From the NCBI RefSeq assembly GCF_026342015.1, contig NZ_JAPENL010000001.1:2542001-2606000 (forward strand): a DNA stretch of 64,000 nucleotides, read 5' to 3'. The notes below the pieces were generated by a model. It was given only the letters and a program-made list of their open reading frames with translations. It had not been told where the DNA came from and did not search any database. The position numbers and the translations under genes are program-made. The stretch comes from Micromonospora lupini (GTDB lineage: Bacteria; Actinomycetota; Actinomycetes; Mycobacteriales; Micromonosporaceae). Within the stretch, counting starts at the first letter, position 1, and every line of letters begins with the position of its first letter. This document shows, one piece after another, positions 8,243 to 17,143 of the stretch.

Positions 8243-9055
8243 TCACCTGGCGGCGGGCTCCTTCTCCAGCCAGTCCAGGATCGCGTCGATCGGCTCGGCC
8301 CACCGCGCGTCGAGCATCAGGTCGTGCCCCATGCCGGGGAAGAGCAGCGGAGCCGACCCGTACCGGCGGGCGATCCGCGTCAACGTCGACGCCGGCACCA
8401 CGCGGTCGTCCGGGCTGCCCAGCACCAGGACCGGCGGCGTGCCCACGGCCGGCTCGGCCTCCGGCTCGCCCAGCAGCGCCCACTGCGCCCGCCGACCGGC
8501 CCGACCCAGCCGCGCCACGTACCGCCGGGCCTCCTCGTCGGGCAGCTCCCGGCTGAACAGCTGCGCCCGGCTGAGCCGCAACGGCCCGCCGAACACCGCC
8601 GGCAGCGTCCCGGCCGGGTTGCGGCGCAGCGCAGTGGACACCATGCCCCAGCCGCCGAAGACAGGCGCCACCAGCACCGCGCCGCGGGCCGGGTAGCGCG
8701 CCAGCGCGTGCGCCACCACGAGCGCCCCGGCGCCGTGCCCCACCAGCACCGCCTGGCGCGGCAGGCTCGCCGCCACCTGGACCACATCATGGGCGTACGC
8801 GCGCAGCGTCGCCTCCGGTGCCGGCTCACTGCCGCCGTGCCCCCGCAGGCTCAGCGCGTACGCCGGGAAGCCCCGCGACGCGGCGTGCCCCAGCCAGTGC
8901 TCGGCGAACGCCCACGCGCCGTGCCCGAACCCCGGAACGAAGAGCAGCGGGGGCCGCCCCTCCTCCACCTCGGGGACGGCGCTGAGCACCTCACGTCGCG
9001 CCGGCCGGACCGGCCGGGACCACTCCCGGCCCCGCATGATCCGCAGCTCGGTCAT
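8243..9055 (-). CDS. alpha/beta-hydrolase
   Basis: A 270-aa single-domain alpha/beta-hydrolase. The oxyanion region (PLLFVPGFGHGAWAF), the SLRGHGGS turn, the nucleophile elbow position (VLVGHGAGALVV), PDDRVVP carrying the late acid, and PGMGHDLMLD carrying the His are all present. The nucleophile position reads GHGAG, not GxSxG, so Ser is replaced by Ala or Gly. Catalysis by the usual Ser triad is therefore doubtful unless another residue substitutes. The start ATG at 9053-9055 overlaps the stop of the upstream monooxygenase gene (ATGA), so the two are translationally coupled and probably work on the same substrate. No signal peptide. Confidence 0.88.
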   Translation of the reverse strand: MTELRIMRGREWSRPVRPARREVLSAVPEVEEGRPPLLFVPGFGHGAWAFAEHWLGHAASRGFPAYALSLRGHGGSEPAPEATLRAYAHDVVQVAASLPRQAVLVGHGAGALVVAHALARYPARGAVLVAPVFGGWGMVSTALRRNPAGTLPAVFGGPLRLSRAQLFSRELPDEEARRYVARLGRAGRRAQWALLGEPEAEPAVGTPPVLVLGSPDDRVVPASTLTRIARRYGSAPLLFPGMGHDLMLDARWAEPIDAILDWLEKEPAAR

Positions 9056-10458
9056 TTGGCCTCCAGGTCGTGCAGGGCGCGCTGGACGGCGCGCAGGTAG
9101 TCGGCGTGCCCGACCTCGAACCAGTGCCGGCTGCTGTCCTTGACCTGCCCCGAGTAGCGCTCCCCGGCCCGGTCGCGCACCCGAGACGCGAACGCCGCGG
9201 CCCGTTCGGGCCGGTCCCGGCGGGCCCGCAACAGCCGGGCGAAGAGCACCGTCTGCCAGTGCGCCAGGGTGAACATTCCGGAGTCCGGCTGCACGAGGCC
9301 GGCGACCGCAAGCGTGGGATGCCCCGGGGTGAAGGCGTTGAGCCAGAGCGTGGGCCGGCCCGTGCCGGCACTGTCGCCGAACACCGACGCGTCGAGGAAC
9401 TCGAACCGCGGCAGGTAGCCGGTGGCGAAGATGACCAGGTCGGGGTCGATCTCGCGGCCGTCGGCCAGCTCCACGGCGTACGGGCGGAAGCGGGCCAGGT
9501 CCGGTACCGGGCCGATCCCGCCGTGGCCCACGTAGTAGACGAGTTGGCTGTTGGCGATCGGGTGCGTCTCGTACACCCGGTGGTCGGGCTTGGGCAGGCC
9601 GAAGCGGGTCAGGTCGCCGACGGTCAGGCGCAGCGTCCAGTGGTAGAGCCACTGGCGGACCCGCAGCGGCACCCGCATCGCCAGCAGGGCGTCGTTGACC
9701 TGGTCGGCCGGACGCCCGAGGACGTACTTCGGGGCGTACCAGTAGCCGCGGCGGGTGGAGTGCCAGCAGCGCGACGCCTGCTGGGCTGCCTCGACGGCGA
9801 TGTCACAGCCGGTGTTGCCGGCACCGACCACGAGCACCCGCTTGCCGCGCAACTGCGCCGGGTCCTTGTAGGACGACGCGTGCATGATCTCGCCGCGGAA
9901 CTCCTCCAGCCCCTCGTAGCGGGGCAGCTTCGGCGACCAGTTGTGCCCGTTGGCGATGACCACCGCGGCGTACCGGGAGGTGCGCTCGGGCCCGTAGCCG
10001 CCTGTGGAGCGGGTGGTCACGTCCCAGCGGTCCCCCTCGGCGGGCTCCACCCGGATCACCTCGGTGCCGAACCAGACGTGCGACCGCAGGTCGAAGTGGT
10101 CGGCGTACCGCTCGAAGTACGCCAGGAGCTGGCTGTGGTGCGGGTAGTCCGGCCACGAGTCCGGCATCGGGAAGTCGGGGAACTGGGTGAACGGCTTCGA
10201 CGACAGCAGGTGGGTGCTGGCGTACACCGGGCTGCGGTCGTGCCGCCAGTTCCAGGCGCCGCCGACGCCTGTCTCGCGTTCGTAGCAGTCCACCCCGAAC
10301 CCGTGCTCGCGCAGGTTCTTGATGGCCGTCAGGCCGCTGGCCCCGGCCCCGATGACGCAGACCGTGTCGCCCCGGTCGGAGAGTGGACGGCCCTCGGGGC
10401 TCTGCGCGGACGGGGTCGCGTCCGGGTCGGGCCGGCCGTGGTCGGTGGAGGTGGACAC
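9052..10458 (-). CDS. flavin-containing monooxygenase
   Basis: A 468-aa FAD/NADPH-dependent monooxygenase of the FMO/Baeyer-Villiger class. Near residue 35 lies the FAD-binding GxGxxG (VIGAGASGLTAIKN). The FMO fingerprint region reads FRGEIMHASSYKD. The second Rossmann motif is VLVVGAGNTGCDIA. The C-terminal segment LVIFATGYLPRFEFL is typical of the family. The GTG at 10458 is chosen because AAAGGAGA sits about 8 nt upstream; the frame extends 19 codons further without a site. It forms a two-gene unit with the downstream alpha/beta-hydrolase (4-bp overlap). Such pairs suggest oxidation followed by ester or lactone hydrolysis, but the substrate cannot be told. Confidence 0.92.
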   Translation of the reverse strand: MSTSTDHGRPDPDATPSAQSPEGRPLSDRGDTVCVIGAGASGLTAIKNLREHGFGVDCYERETGVGGAWNWRHDRSPVYASTHLLSSKPFTQFPDFPMPDSWPDYPHHSQLLAYFERYADHFDLRSHVWFGTEVIRVEPAEGDRWDVTTRSTGGYGPERTSRYAAVVIANGHNWSPKLPRYEGLEEFRGEIMHASSYKDPAQLRGKRVLVVGAGNTGCDIAVEAAQQASRCWHSTRRGYWYAPKYVLGRPADQVNDALLAMRVPLRVRQWLYHWTLRLTVGDLTRFGLPKPDHRVYETHPIANSQLVYYVGHGGIGPVPDLARFRPYAVELADGREIDPDLVIFATGYLPRFEFLDASVFGDSAGTGRPTLWLNAFTPGHPTLAVAGLVQPDSGMFTLAHWQTVLFARLLRARRDRPERAAAFASRVRDRAGERYSGQVKDSSRHWFEVGHADYLRAVQRALHDLEAK

Positions 10459-10572
10459 CGGGACATCTCCTTTTGTGCGGCACGGGTGCCGGTCGCCGCG
10501 AAATCCTCTCCACATCGGAGCCGGATGTCCAGCCCCGGCGCGGACCGATCGGCGGGTCCCGGCCGGTGGGGG

Positions 10573-11277
10573 TCAGCCGGTGGTGGGCAGCAGCAGGTCG
10601 ACGAGGACCGGGAAGTGGTCGCTGGCCCGGCGGGTCTGCGGAGTGTCCACCACGTCGTAGTCGACCACGCTGATCCGGGGGTCGACGAAGAGCGCGTCGA
10701 TGCGGTGGCGCGGGTCGGCGCACGAGTAGGTGAGCCGGTCCGCCCGGTCGGCGGCGATCGCCGCGTCGGTCAGGCCACGTGCCACCGTGGCCCACGCCGG
10801 CCCGTCCGGCCCCTCGTTCAGGTCGGCTCCGGCCACCACCGGGCTGCTCGCCGCGTCCAGCCCTCGCCGGAACTCGGCGGCCTGCGCGGGCCGCTCGGTC
10901 GGGTCGGTGGACAGGTGCGAGCCGGCGAGGGTGAACCGGGCCTCGCCGACCCGGCAGTCGGCGTACGCGGCGCCGCGCAGGTGTCGGCCCGGGGTCAGCG
11001 GAAAGCGCTGGCAACGGGTGCCGCGCACCTGCACCCGCAGGCTGGTCAGCAGCAGGTTGCCCAGGGCGGGCAGACCGCCGGCGGCCACCACCAGGCCGAA
11101 GGACTCGGCCAGAGTGGCGGACTTCTGCCGCCACCGGAACCGCCGCGGCCCCTCCTGCACGATCACCACGTCCGGCCTCGCGGCCCGGACCACCGCCGCC
11201 AGCGCCGCGGTGTCGTCGCGCTGGCTGTGGATGTTGTACGACACCACGCGCAGCGGCACGCCGGCAGCCTCGCCCAT
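10573..11277 (-). CDS. endonuclease/exonuclease/phosphatase (EEP) family protein
   Basis: A 234-aa EEP-fold metal-dependent phosphohydrolase. The ordered motifs are VVSYNIHS, VIVQEGP (metal-binding Glu), AGSHLST (His), GADLNE (Asp/Asn pair), RIDALFV, and RASDHFPVLVDL (catalytic Asp-His). It is shorter than ExoIII-type DNA repair enzymes and lacks a signal peptide. It may act on nucleic acid, phosphoinositide-like lipids or another phosphodiester, and the sequence does not decide. The start lies 11 nt after the stop of the upstream glucokinase, so it is probably the second gene of that operon. Confidence 0.9.
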   Translation of the reverse strand: MGEAAGVPLRVVSYNIHSQRDDTAALAAVVRAARPDVVIVQEGPRRFRWRQKSATLAESFGLVVAAGGLPALGNLLLTSLRVQVRGTRCQRFPLTPGRHLRGAAYADCRVGEARFTLAGSHLSTDPTERPAQAAEFRRGLDAASSPVVAGADLNEGPDGPAWATVARGLTDAAIAADRADRLTYSCADPRHRIDALFVDPRISVVDYDVVDTPQTRRASDHFPVLVDLLLPTTG

Positions 11278-11288
11278 CGCCGGCCGCC

Positions 11289-12236
11289 TCAGATCCGGCG
11301 GGCCAGGTCGGCCGCGCCGATCACCCCGGCGCTGTTGCCCAGCTCGGCGGGGAGCACCTCGGCCACCGGCAGGCGGCCCCGCTGGGCGAGCGCGTCGAGG
11401 TACGAGCGGCGCGTCGGGCCGAGCAGCAGGTCACCGGCGTCGATCACGCCGCCGCCGACGACGAGGGTCTGCGGGTCGAGGATCTGCGCCATGTCGGCGA
11501 GGCTGGTGCCCAGCCAACGGCCGATCTGCGCGAACGCCTCGGCGGAGACCGGGTCGCCGCCCTGCGCGGCGGCGGTCACCATGTGGCCGGTGATCGCCTC
11601 GGCCTCGCCGCCGGCCAGGTCCAGCAGAGCGGCGGCCCGCTGCGGTTCCTGCCGGGCGCCGGCGCGGGCGAAACGGACCAGGGCGCTGCCGCTGGCGTAC
11701 TGCTCGATGCAGCCCAGCCGCCCGCAGCCGCACTGGTGCCCGTCCGGCACGGCCAGCATGTGGCCCAGCTCCGCGGCGACGCCGTGCGCGCCGCGCATCA
11801 GCTCGCCGCCGAGCACGATGCCGCCGCCGACGCCGGTGCCGATCGTGAACATGATCATGGAGTCGTCGGCGTCCCGGGCCGCGCCGTAGCGGAACTCGGC
11901 CCACGCGGCCACGTTGGCGTCGTTCTCCACGATCACCGGCAGCCCGACCGCGGCGCTGACGTACTCGCGCAGCGGCTCGTCACGCCAGGCCAGGTTCGGG
12001 GCGAAGAGCACGGTGGAGCGGGTGGCGTCGATCCAGCCGGCCGCGCCGATCCCGACGGCCTCGATCGTCCGCCCGGCAGCCAGCTCGCCGACCAGCTCGA
12101 TGATGACGTCGCGGGTCTTGCCGACGTCATCGGCGGGAGTGTCCCGTCGGCCCTGCACGAGAACCGTGCCGGTGTCGTCCACGACACCGCCGGCCACCTT
12201 CGTGCCACCGACGTCGACTCCGATGGTCAGCGTCAC
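11289..12236 (-). CDS. glkA: ROK-family glucokinase
   Basis: A 315-aa ROK sugar kinase, probably phosphorylating glucose with ATP (or polyphosphate) to glucose 6-phosphate in the cytosol. The N-terminal phosphate loop is GVDVGGTKVAGGVVD. VVENDANVAAWAEF holds the catalytic Asp. GTGVGGGIVLGGELMRG is followed by the ROK signature with its zinc site, GHxxxxxxxxxCGCGRLGCIEQYASG. The C terminus has VVGGGVIDAG. There is no HTH, so it is an enzyme, not a ROK repressor. The start is GTG with GGGGAG upstream. It resembles actinobacterial GlkA, which links to carbon catabolite repression in Streptomyces. The EEP gene follows it. Confidence 0.92.
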   Translation of the reverse strand: MTLTIGVDVGGTKVAGGVVDDTGTVLVQGRRDTPADDVGKTRDVIIELVGELAAGRTIEAVGIGAAGWIDATRSTVLFAPNLAWRDEPLREYVSAAVGLPVIVENDANVAAWAEFRYGAARDADDSMIMFTIGTGVGGGIVLGGELMRGAHGVAAELGHMLAVPDGHQCGCGRLGCIEQYASGSALVRFARAGARQEPQRAAALLDLAGGEAEAITGHMVTAAAQGGDPVSAEAFAQIGRWLGTSLADMAQILDPQTLVVGGGVIDAGDLLLGPTRRSYLDALAQRGRLPVAEVLPAELGNSAGVIGAADLARRI

Positions 12237-12313
12237 CGCTGCCGCTCCCCTCTGCTGTGCTGTCCGGGTCCACGCGCCGATGGCACGCCGGTCCGGATCG
12301 CGATGTCCCGCGC

Positions 12314-13006
12314 TCAGGCGCCGCCGCCCGGCGCGTCCGCGCCGGTGTCGTCGGACGCCCGCGACGCGGGCACCGCGGGTCGACTGGTCGGCGCCGGTGC
12401 GGCCACCGACCCGGCGTCGTCGACGGGTGCTGCGGTGGTCGGGGCGGGTGGGTCCGCCGACCGGGTGGCGACCGACCAGACATCCCGCTCCGGCGCCGGC
12501 TGAGAATCATGCCCGGTGCGGGTGGCATCGCGCCACACGTGCTCGTCGTCGGTCTCGCCGCCCCGGTCGACCGGGACGGCGGACGGGCCCTCGTCCTCGC
12601 TGCTCGCGGCGGACGCCGGCCGCGACGGCGCGGCGGGCCGGGGTGCGGCCGTCGTGGGTGGCTCCGGCGGCGCGAACGCGCGGAGCAGGCTGGCCACGCC
12701 GGCCGCGAGGTCTCCGGCGCCGGTGGCGAGCCGTTCGGCGAATTCCGGACTCGGGTCGCGCAACGCGGCGATGCCGCGACAGACCGGGCAGACACAACAT
12801 TCGGCCGAACCGGTGGCGAAACCACCACCGCCGTGGCCGCTGGCGCCCGGAGCGGCACTGTGACCGAGGACACCGGCCAGCATCCCGCCCAGCGGGCCGA
12901 ACGCGCCGGCCGCCGACCCGCCGGAGGCCAGTCGCGCCCCCGCGAGCAGGGTGGCGACCAGACGCTCCGCCTCTTCCCGGGCCGAACCCGGATCCGTTCC
13001 GCCCAC
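12314..13006 (-). CDS. Ala/Pro-rich protein with a Cys pair (DUF5304-like)
   Basis: A 230-aa protein. The GTG at 13006 is chosen because AGGAG lies 7 nt upstream. Residues about 7-115 are an Ala/Gly-rich helical part with ECCVCPVCRG, a possible metal-binding or redox Cys cluster, followed by ALRDPSPEFAERLATGAGDLAAGVASLLRAF. The C-terminal half is disordered, rich in Ala, Pro, Asp and Ser. Similar proteins sit beside ROK glucokinase, SRPBCC and acyl-CoA ligase genes in Streptomyces (DUF5304 as I recall), which this locus matches. No function is established. Confidence 0.82.
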   Translation of the reverse strand: MGGTDPGSAREEAERLVATLLAGARLASGGSAAGAFGPLGGMLAGVLGHSAAPGASGHGGGGFATGSAECCVCPVCRGIAALRDPSPEFAERLATGAGDLAAGVASLLRAFAPPEPPTTAAPRPAAPSRPASAASSEDEGPSAVPVDRGGETDDEHVWRDATRTGHDSQPAPERDVWSVATRSADPPAPTTAAPVDDAGSVAAPAPTSRPAVPASRASDDTGADAPGGGA

Positions 13007-13037
13007 AGTCGGCTCCTCTACCCTGCCGGCGGACGCG

Positions 13038-13493
13038 TCACTGCGCCGCACCGGGTGCTTCTACCCGGCGCTTGAGCTGCTTCAACGCCGTGTCCATGAT
13101 CATCTTCTCGGCCTTGCGCCGAAACATGCCGAGCATCCCCACCGACAGCTCGACCTCAAGCGTGTACGTCACAGTGGTGCTCCCGTCCGGGTTCGCCACC
13201 AGGTCGTACGAGCCGCGCTGGCTCTTCTGCATCTTCGAGGGGGCGAGCAGGCGCCACTCGACGCGGGACAGGTCCTCGGCGTACTCGTAGGCGAGCACGT
13301 ACTCGTCGGCCATCACCCCGGCGTCGATGACGAAACGCACCTGGCTCGCGTAGCCGTCCTCGTACTCCTCGATCACCTCGGCGTGGCGTACCGCCTCGGT
13401 CCACTCCGGGTAACTCGGGAAGTCGCAGATGACCGCCGCCACCCGATCCGGTGACGCGCCGATGATGATCGACTGGGTGGAGGAGTCCGCCAT
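13038..13493 (-). CDS. SRPBCC (START/Bet v1-like) lipid-binding family protein
   Basis: A 151-aa single-domain polyketide cyclase/dehydrase-type START fold. It opens STQSIIIGASPDRVAAVICDFPSYPEWTEAVRHAEV, the usual coenzyme Q-binding/Cyc motif. It closes with the long C-terminal helix MFRRKAEKMIMDTALKQLKRRV. A small hydrophobic ligand (lipid, acyl or isoprenoid) is expected. It sits divergently beside a fadD15-like acyl-CoA ligase, as its counterpart Rv2185c does in mycobacteria, which suggests a role with lipid intermediates. A TAGCCT box 6 nt before the ATG suggests leaderless transcription. Confidence 0.88.
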   Translation of the reverse strand: MADSSTQSIIIGASPDRVAAVICDFPSYPEWTEAVRHAEVIEEYEDGYASQVRFVIDAGVMADEYVLAYEYAEDLSRVEWRLLAPSKMQKSQRGSYDLVANPDGSTTVTYTLEVELSVGMLGMFRRKAEKMIMDTALKQLKRRVEAPGAAQ

Positions 13494-13499
13494 GGGGGG

Positions 13500-13505
13500 A
13501 GGCTA
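13500..13505 (-). promoter_or_regulatory. -10 box for the SRPBCC gene (leaderless)
   Basis: Minus-strand TAGCCT ends 6 nt before the ATG at 13493, so transcription would start at or next to the start codon. Confidence 0.5.
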
Positions 13506-13615
13506 CCCGGCGGGTACCGCCCGTACGCCGCGCCGCCCCCGCCGGGTAGGTTTCGACAGAGCCGACAGCCGTGGATGGGCAGTGGCCCGGCCAGTGCGAG
13601 CACGAAGGAGTGCAG

Positions 13616-15430
13616 GTGCGCGAGTTCTCCGTTCCGCCGATCGTCACCGTTGGCGACGCGGCCAACCTCACCGATCCGGTCTGGGACAACGCCGAGGCCG
13701 CGCCGGACACCGTCCAGTTCGCCCGCGCCACCCGCTCGCCCGACGGCAACGGCACGGCCTGGGCCGAGGTGACCTGCCTCCAGTTCCGCGACGAGGTGGC
13801 AGCGGTGGCCCGGGGCCTGATCGCCGCCGGCGTCTCCCCCGGCGCCCGGGTCGCGCTGATGAGCCGGACCCGCTACGAGTGGACGCTGCTCGACTATGCC
13901 ATCTGGACCGTCGGCGCGGTCACCGTGCCCATCTACGAGACGTCGAGCGCCGAGCAGGCCGCCTGGATCCTGGCCGACTCCGGCGCGGTCGCCGCCGTGG
14001 TGGAGACCGACGCGCACGCCGACCTGGTCGCCGGCGTCCGCGACCGCCTGCCCGAGCTGACCCATCTCTGGCAGATCGAGCGCGGCGGGGTCGACGAGCT
14101 GGTCACCGCCGGCGCGGCCGTCGAGCTGGCCGAGGTCGAGCAGCGCCGCAAGGCCGTCCGGGCCGGCGACCTGGCCACGATCATCTACACCAGCGGCACC
14201 ACCGGCCGCCCCAAGGGTTGCGTGCTCACCCACCGCAACATGTACGCCGACATCGCCAACGCGGTGCCGGTGCTGCCGAACCTGTTCAACGCCGGCGCGG
14301 CCACCCTGCTGTTCCTGCCGCTGGCGCACGCCTTCGCCCGGCTGATCCAGATCGGCGTGGTGCAGGCCCGCGCGACCCTGGCCCACTGCTCCGACACCAA
14401 GAACCTGGTCGCCGAACTGCAGGACTTCCGCCCCACCTTCGTGCTCTCCGTACCCCGGGTGTTCGAGAAGGTCTACAACGCGGCGAAGCAGAAGGCCGAG
14501 GCCGACGGCAAGGGCGGCGTCTTCGCCCGCGCCGAGCAGGTCGCCATCGCGTACAGCGAGGCGCTGGAGACCCCGCGCGGACCCGGCGTGGCGCTGCGCG
14601 CCCAGCACGCGGTCTTCGACCGGCTCGTCTACCGCAAGCTGCGCGCCGCGCTCGGCGGGCGGTGCCGCGACGCCATCTCCGGCGGCGCGCCGCTGGGCGC
14701 CCGGCTCGGGCACTTCTTCCGCGGCGTCGGCGTGACGGTGCTGGAGGGGTACGGCCTGACCGAGACCTCGCCCGCCGCCGCCGCGAACCTGCCCACCGGC
14801 ACCCGGATCGGCACCGTCGGCCGGCCGCTGCCAGGCGTGACAGTCCGGATCGAGGACGACGGCGAGATCCTGATCTCCGGCGACCTGGTCTTCCAGGGCT
14901 ACTGGCACAACGAGGCGGCCACCACTGAGGCGCTCAGCGCCGACGGCTGGTTCCGCACCGGCGACCTGGGCCAGCTCGACGCCGACGGCTACCTGAGCAT
15001 CACCGGTCGCAAGAAGGAGCTGATCGTGACCGCGGGCGGCAAGAACGTCGCCCCCGCGGTGCTGGAGGACCAGGTCCGCGCCCACCCGCTGATCAGCCAG
15101 TGCGTCGTCGTCGGGGACGCCAAGCCGTTCATCGCCGCGCTCGTCACGATCGACGAGGAGGCGTTGCCGACGTTCCTCGCGAGCGCCGGACTGCCCTCGG
15201 ACACGCCCGTGGAGGAGCTGCGCGAGCACGAGGGCCTGCGCGCCGAGGTCCAGTCCGCGATCGACGCCGCGAACCAGGCCGTGTCGAAGGCCGAGGCGAT
15301 CAAGGTCTTCCGGATCCTGCCCCGCGACTTCGCCGAGGCCACCGGTGAGCTGACCCCGTCGCTCAAGGTCAAGCGACAGGTCGTCCACAAGACGTACGCG
15401 GCGGAAATCGCCGACATCTACCGAGGCTGA
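13616..15430 (+). CDS. fadD15: long-chain fatty-acid-CoA ligase (FadD15-like)
   Basis: A 604-aa ANL-superfamily AMP-forming acyl-CoA synthetase that activates fatty acids with ATP and CoA. The P-loop IIYTSGTTGRPKG lies near residue 190. The later core motifs are GYGLTETSP, GWFRTGDLGQLD and ITGRKKELIVTAGGKNVAP, with the C-terminal Lys region KVKRQVVHKTY. The GTG at 13616 has AAGGAG 5 nt upstream and gives an N terminus VREFSVPPIVTVG typical of the FadD15 group. A -10-like TAGGTT lies at 13547. Its neighbours (SRPBCC on one side, PlsC and PimB' further on) match the mycobacterial gene set for membrane lipid and phosphatidylinositol mannoside metabolism. Confidence 0.94.
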   Translation: MREFSVPPIVTVGDAANLTDPVWDNAEAAPDTVQFARATRSPDGNGTAWAEVTCLQFRDEVAAVARGLIAAGVSPGARVALMSRTRYEWTLLDYAIWTVGAVTVPIYETSSAEQAAWILADSGAVAAVVETDAHADLVAGVRDRLPELTHLWQIERGGVDELVTAGAAVELAEVEQRRKAVRAGDLATIIYTSGTTGRPKGCVLTHRNMYADIANAVPVLPNLFNAGAATLLFLPLAHAFARLIQIGVVQARATLAHCSDTKNLVAELQDFRPTFVLSVPRVFEKVYNAAKQKAEADGKGGVFARAEQVAIAYSEALETPRGPGVALRAQHAVFDRLVYRKLRAALGGRCRDAISGGAPLGARLGHFFRGVGVTVLEGYGLTETSPAAAANLPTGTRIGTVGRPLPGVTVRIEDDGEILISGDLVFQGYWHNEAATTEALSADGWFRTGDLGQLDADGYLSITGRKKELIVTAGGKNVAPAVLEDQVRAHPLISQCVVVGDAKPFIAALVTIDEEALPTFLASAGLPSDTPVEELREHEGLRAEVQSAIDAANQAVSKAEAIKVFRILPRDFAEATGELTPSLKVKRQVVHKTYAAEIADIYRG

Positions 15431-15431
15431 C

Positions 15432-15437
15432 TACCAT
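15432..15437 (+). promoter_or_regulatory. -10 box for the sensor kinase gene (leaderless)
   Basis: TACCAT ends 7 nt before the GTG at 15445, in the 14-bp gap after the acyl-CoA ligase. This implies a separate leaderless transcript for the two-component operon. Confidence 0.5.
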
Positions 15438-15444
15438 CCGTCAC

Positions 15445-17136
15445 GTGCCCGCATCCGCATCCGCCACACCACATCCGCATCCCCTCGCCGCGGCCGCCCG
15501 CCTGGTGATGCTGGCGCTGGTCGCGATCCTGACCCTGTTCGCCACCCGCGACGTCACCCAGCTGTGGTGGATCGCGCTGCTGGCGGTCGCCGGAGCGCCG
15601 TCCCTGCTCGCCCCGCAGCACCGGCTGATCGGGCCGCTGAGCAGGGTGGCCGAGGTGGTGGTGCTGGGGCTGGCCGCGAGCCAGGTCGCCGCGGTCGCGT
15701 CGATCGGGGGCACTGTCGACGGGCTCGGCGCCTCCGCGGTGCTGCCGTACCTGGCGGTGCCGGTGACCGTGACCGCCCTGCGCCGCCGCTTCCGCGAGGG
15801 CGCGGCGCTGCTCGCGGTGACGGCCGGCACGCTGCTCCTCGCCGGCGCGTTGACAGAGGTCGACGGCGGGCGTCAGCTCGGCCAGGTGGGTTACCTGGCG
15901 GTCTGCGCGCAGTGGCTGATCCTCGCCGCGCTCGGGCTCTACGCCGCCGGCACCCTGCACCGGGTGATGGCCGTCCGTGGGGAGGGCAAACCCCAGCCGT
16001 ACGCCGAGGCGACCCGGCTGCTGACCCAGCTGCGGACCGTGGCCCGGCAGCTGCCCGGGGCGACCCTGGACCCGGGCGGCATCTCCGAGCACCTGCTGGA
16101 GGAGCTGCGCACGGTGGCTCGGGCGGACCGGGGGGCTGTGCTGTCGGCAAGCGGCGGGGGCCGGCTCGTGGTGCTCGCCCAGGCCGGCGTGGACCGGGTG
16201 GACTGGGAGACGACCCTGGACGCGGACTCGGCGATCGCCGACGCCTGGGCCAGCCAGCAGGCCACGACGGCCGCCCGCTCGCAGTCGCGCTCACACCGGG
16301 GCGGGGACGTGTCGGCGCTCATCGTCCCGCTTGTCGCCGGGGTGCGCACGGTCGGGCTGGTGGTGCTGGAGGCGGACGTCGCGCACGCGTACCCGCCGCC
16401 TGTGGTGTCCCGGGTGACCGGGCTGACCCGACCGGCCGCGCTGCGGCTGGAGGCGGCGCTGCTGTTCGACGAGGTCCGCTCGCTGGCCACCAACGAGGAG
16501 CGTCAGCGCCTGGCCCGGGAGATCCACGACGGGGTGGCGCAGGAGCTGGTGATGGTCGGCTACGGCATCGACAACGCCATGGCCACCGTCTTCGACGACG
16601 CCGACGAGACCGCCGAGGCCCTGCGTACGCTGCGCGGCGAGGTGACCCGGGTGATCCAGGAGCTGCGGCTGAGCCTCTTCGAGCTGCGCAGCGAGGTGGA
16701 CCGGCAGGGCGGGCTGGCCGCGGCGATCGCCGAGTACGCCCGGACCGTCGGCGCCTCGGGCGGGTTGCGGGTGCACCTGTCGCTTGACGAGTCCACCGCG
16801 CGCCTTCCGGCGGCCACCGAGGCCGAGTTGCTGCGCATCGCCCAGGAGGCGGTGACCAACGCCCGCAAGCACGCCGGAGCCTCGAATCTCTGGGTCACGT
16901 GTGAGGTGGACCCCCCGTACGCCCAAATTGAAGTGTCGGATGACGGTCAGGGGATGGCTGACCAGCGCCCCGACGGACGGTACGGTCTTGCGATCATGGC
17001 CGAGAGGGCGGAACGTATCCGGGGCCGGTTGGAGATCAGGCCGCGGCAACCCAGCGGCACGACCGTGGCGGTGGTTCTCGGCACCTCGTCCCGGCGCGAC
17101 AACGTGCGCAACAGCGCAGCACCAGAAGGGGAGTAA
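15445..17136 (+). CDS. NarL-type sensor histidine kinase
   Basis: A 563-aa membrane histidine kinase. Residues about 17-180 contain several hydrophobic helices (MLALVAILTLFA, ALLAVAGAPSLLA, VGYLAVCAQWLILAALGLYAAG), giving a 5-6 TM sensor module. A GAF-like domain (about 215-345) follows. The HisKA_3 dimerisation box is RLAREIHDGVAQELVMVGYG with the phosphoacceptor at about His361. The HATPase domain has AQEAVTNARKHA (N box), SDDGQGM (G1) and GLAIMAERAERIRG (G2). It phosphorylates the LuxR-type response regulator encoded 7 bp downstream. The signal is unknown. Confidence 0.94.
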   Translation: MPASASATPHPHPLAAAARLVMLALVAILTLFATRDVTQLWWIALLAVAGAPSLLAPQHRLIGPLSRVAEVVVLGLAASQVAAVASIGGTVDGLGASAVLPYLAVPVTVTALRRRFREGAALLAVTAGTLLLAGALTEVDGGRQLGQVGYLAVCAQWLILAALGLYAAGTLHRVMAVRGEGKPQPYAEATRLLTQLRTVARQLPGATLDPGGISEHLLEELRTVARADRGAVLSASGGGRLVVLAQAGVDRVDWETTLDADSAIADAWASQQATTAARSQSRSHRGGDVSALIVPLVAGVRTVGLVVLEADVAHAYPPPVVSRVTGLTRPAALRLEAALLFDEVRSLATNEERQRLAREIHDGVAQELVMVGYGIDNAMATVFDDADETAEALRTLRGEVTRVIQELRLSLFELRSEVDRQGGLAAAIAEYARTVGASGGLRVHLSLDESTARLPAATEAELLRIAQEAVTNARKHAGASNLWVTCEVDPPYAQIEVSDDGQGMADQRPDGRYGLAIMAERAERIRGRLEIRPRQPSGTTVAVVLGTSSRRDNVRNSAAPEGE

Positions 17137-17143
17137 CCCGAGG

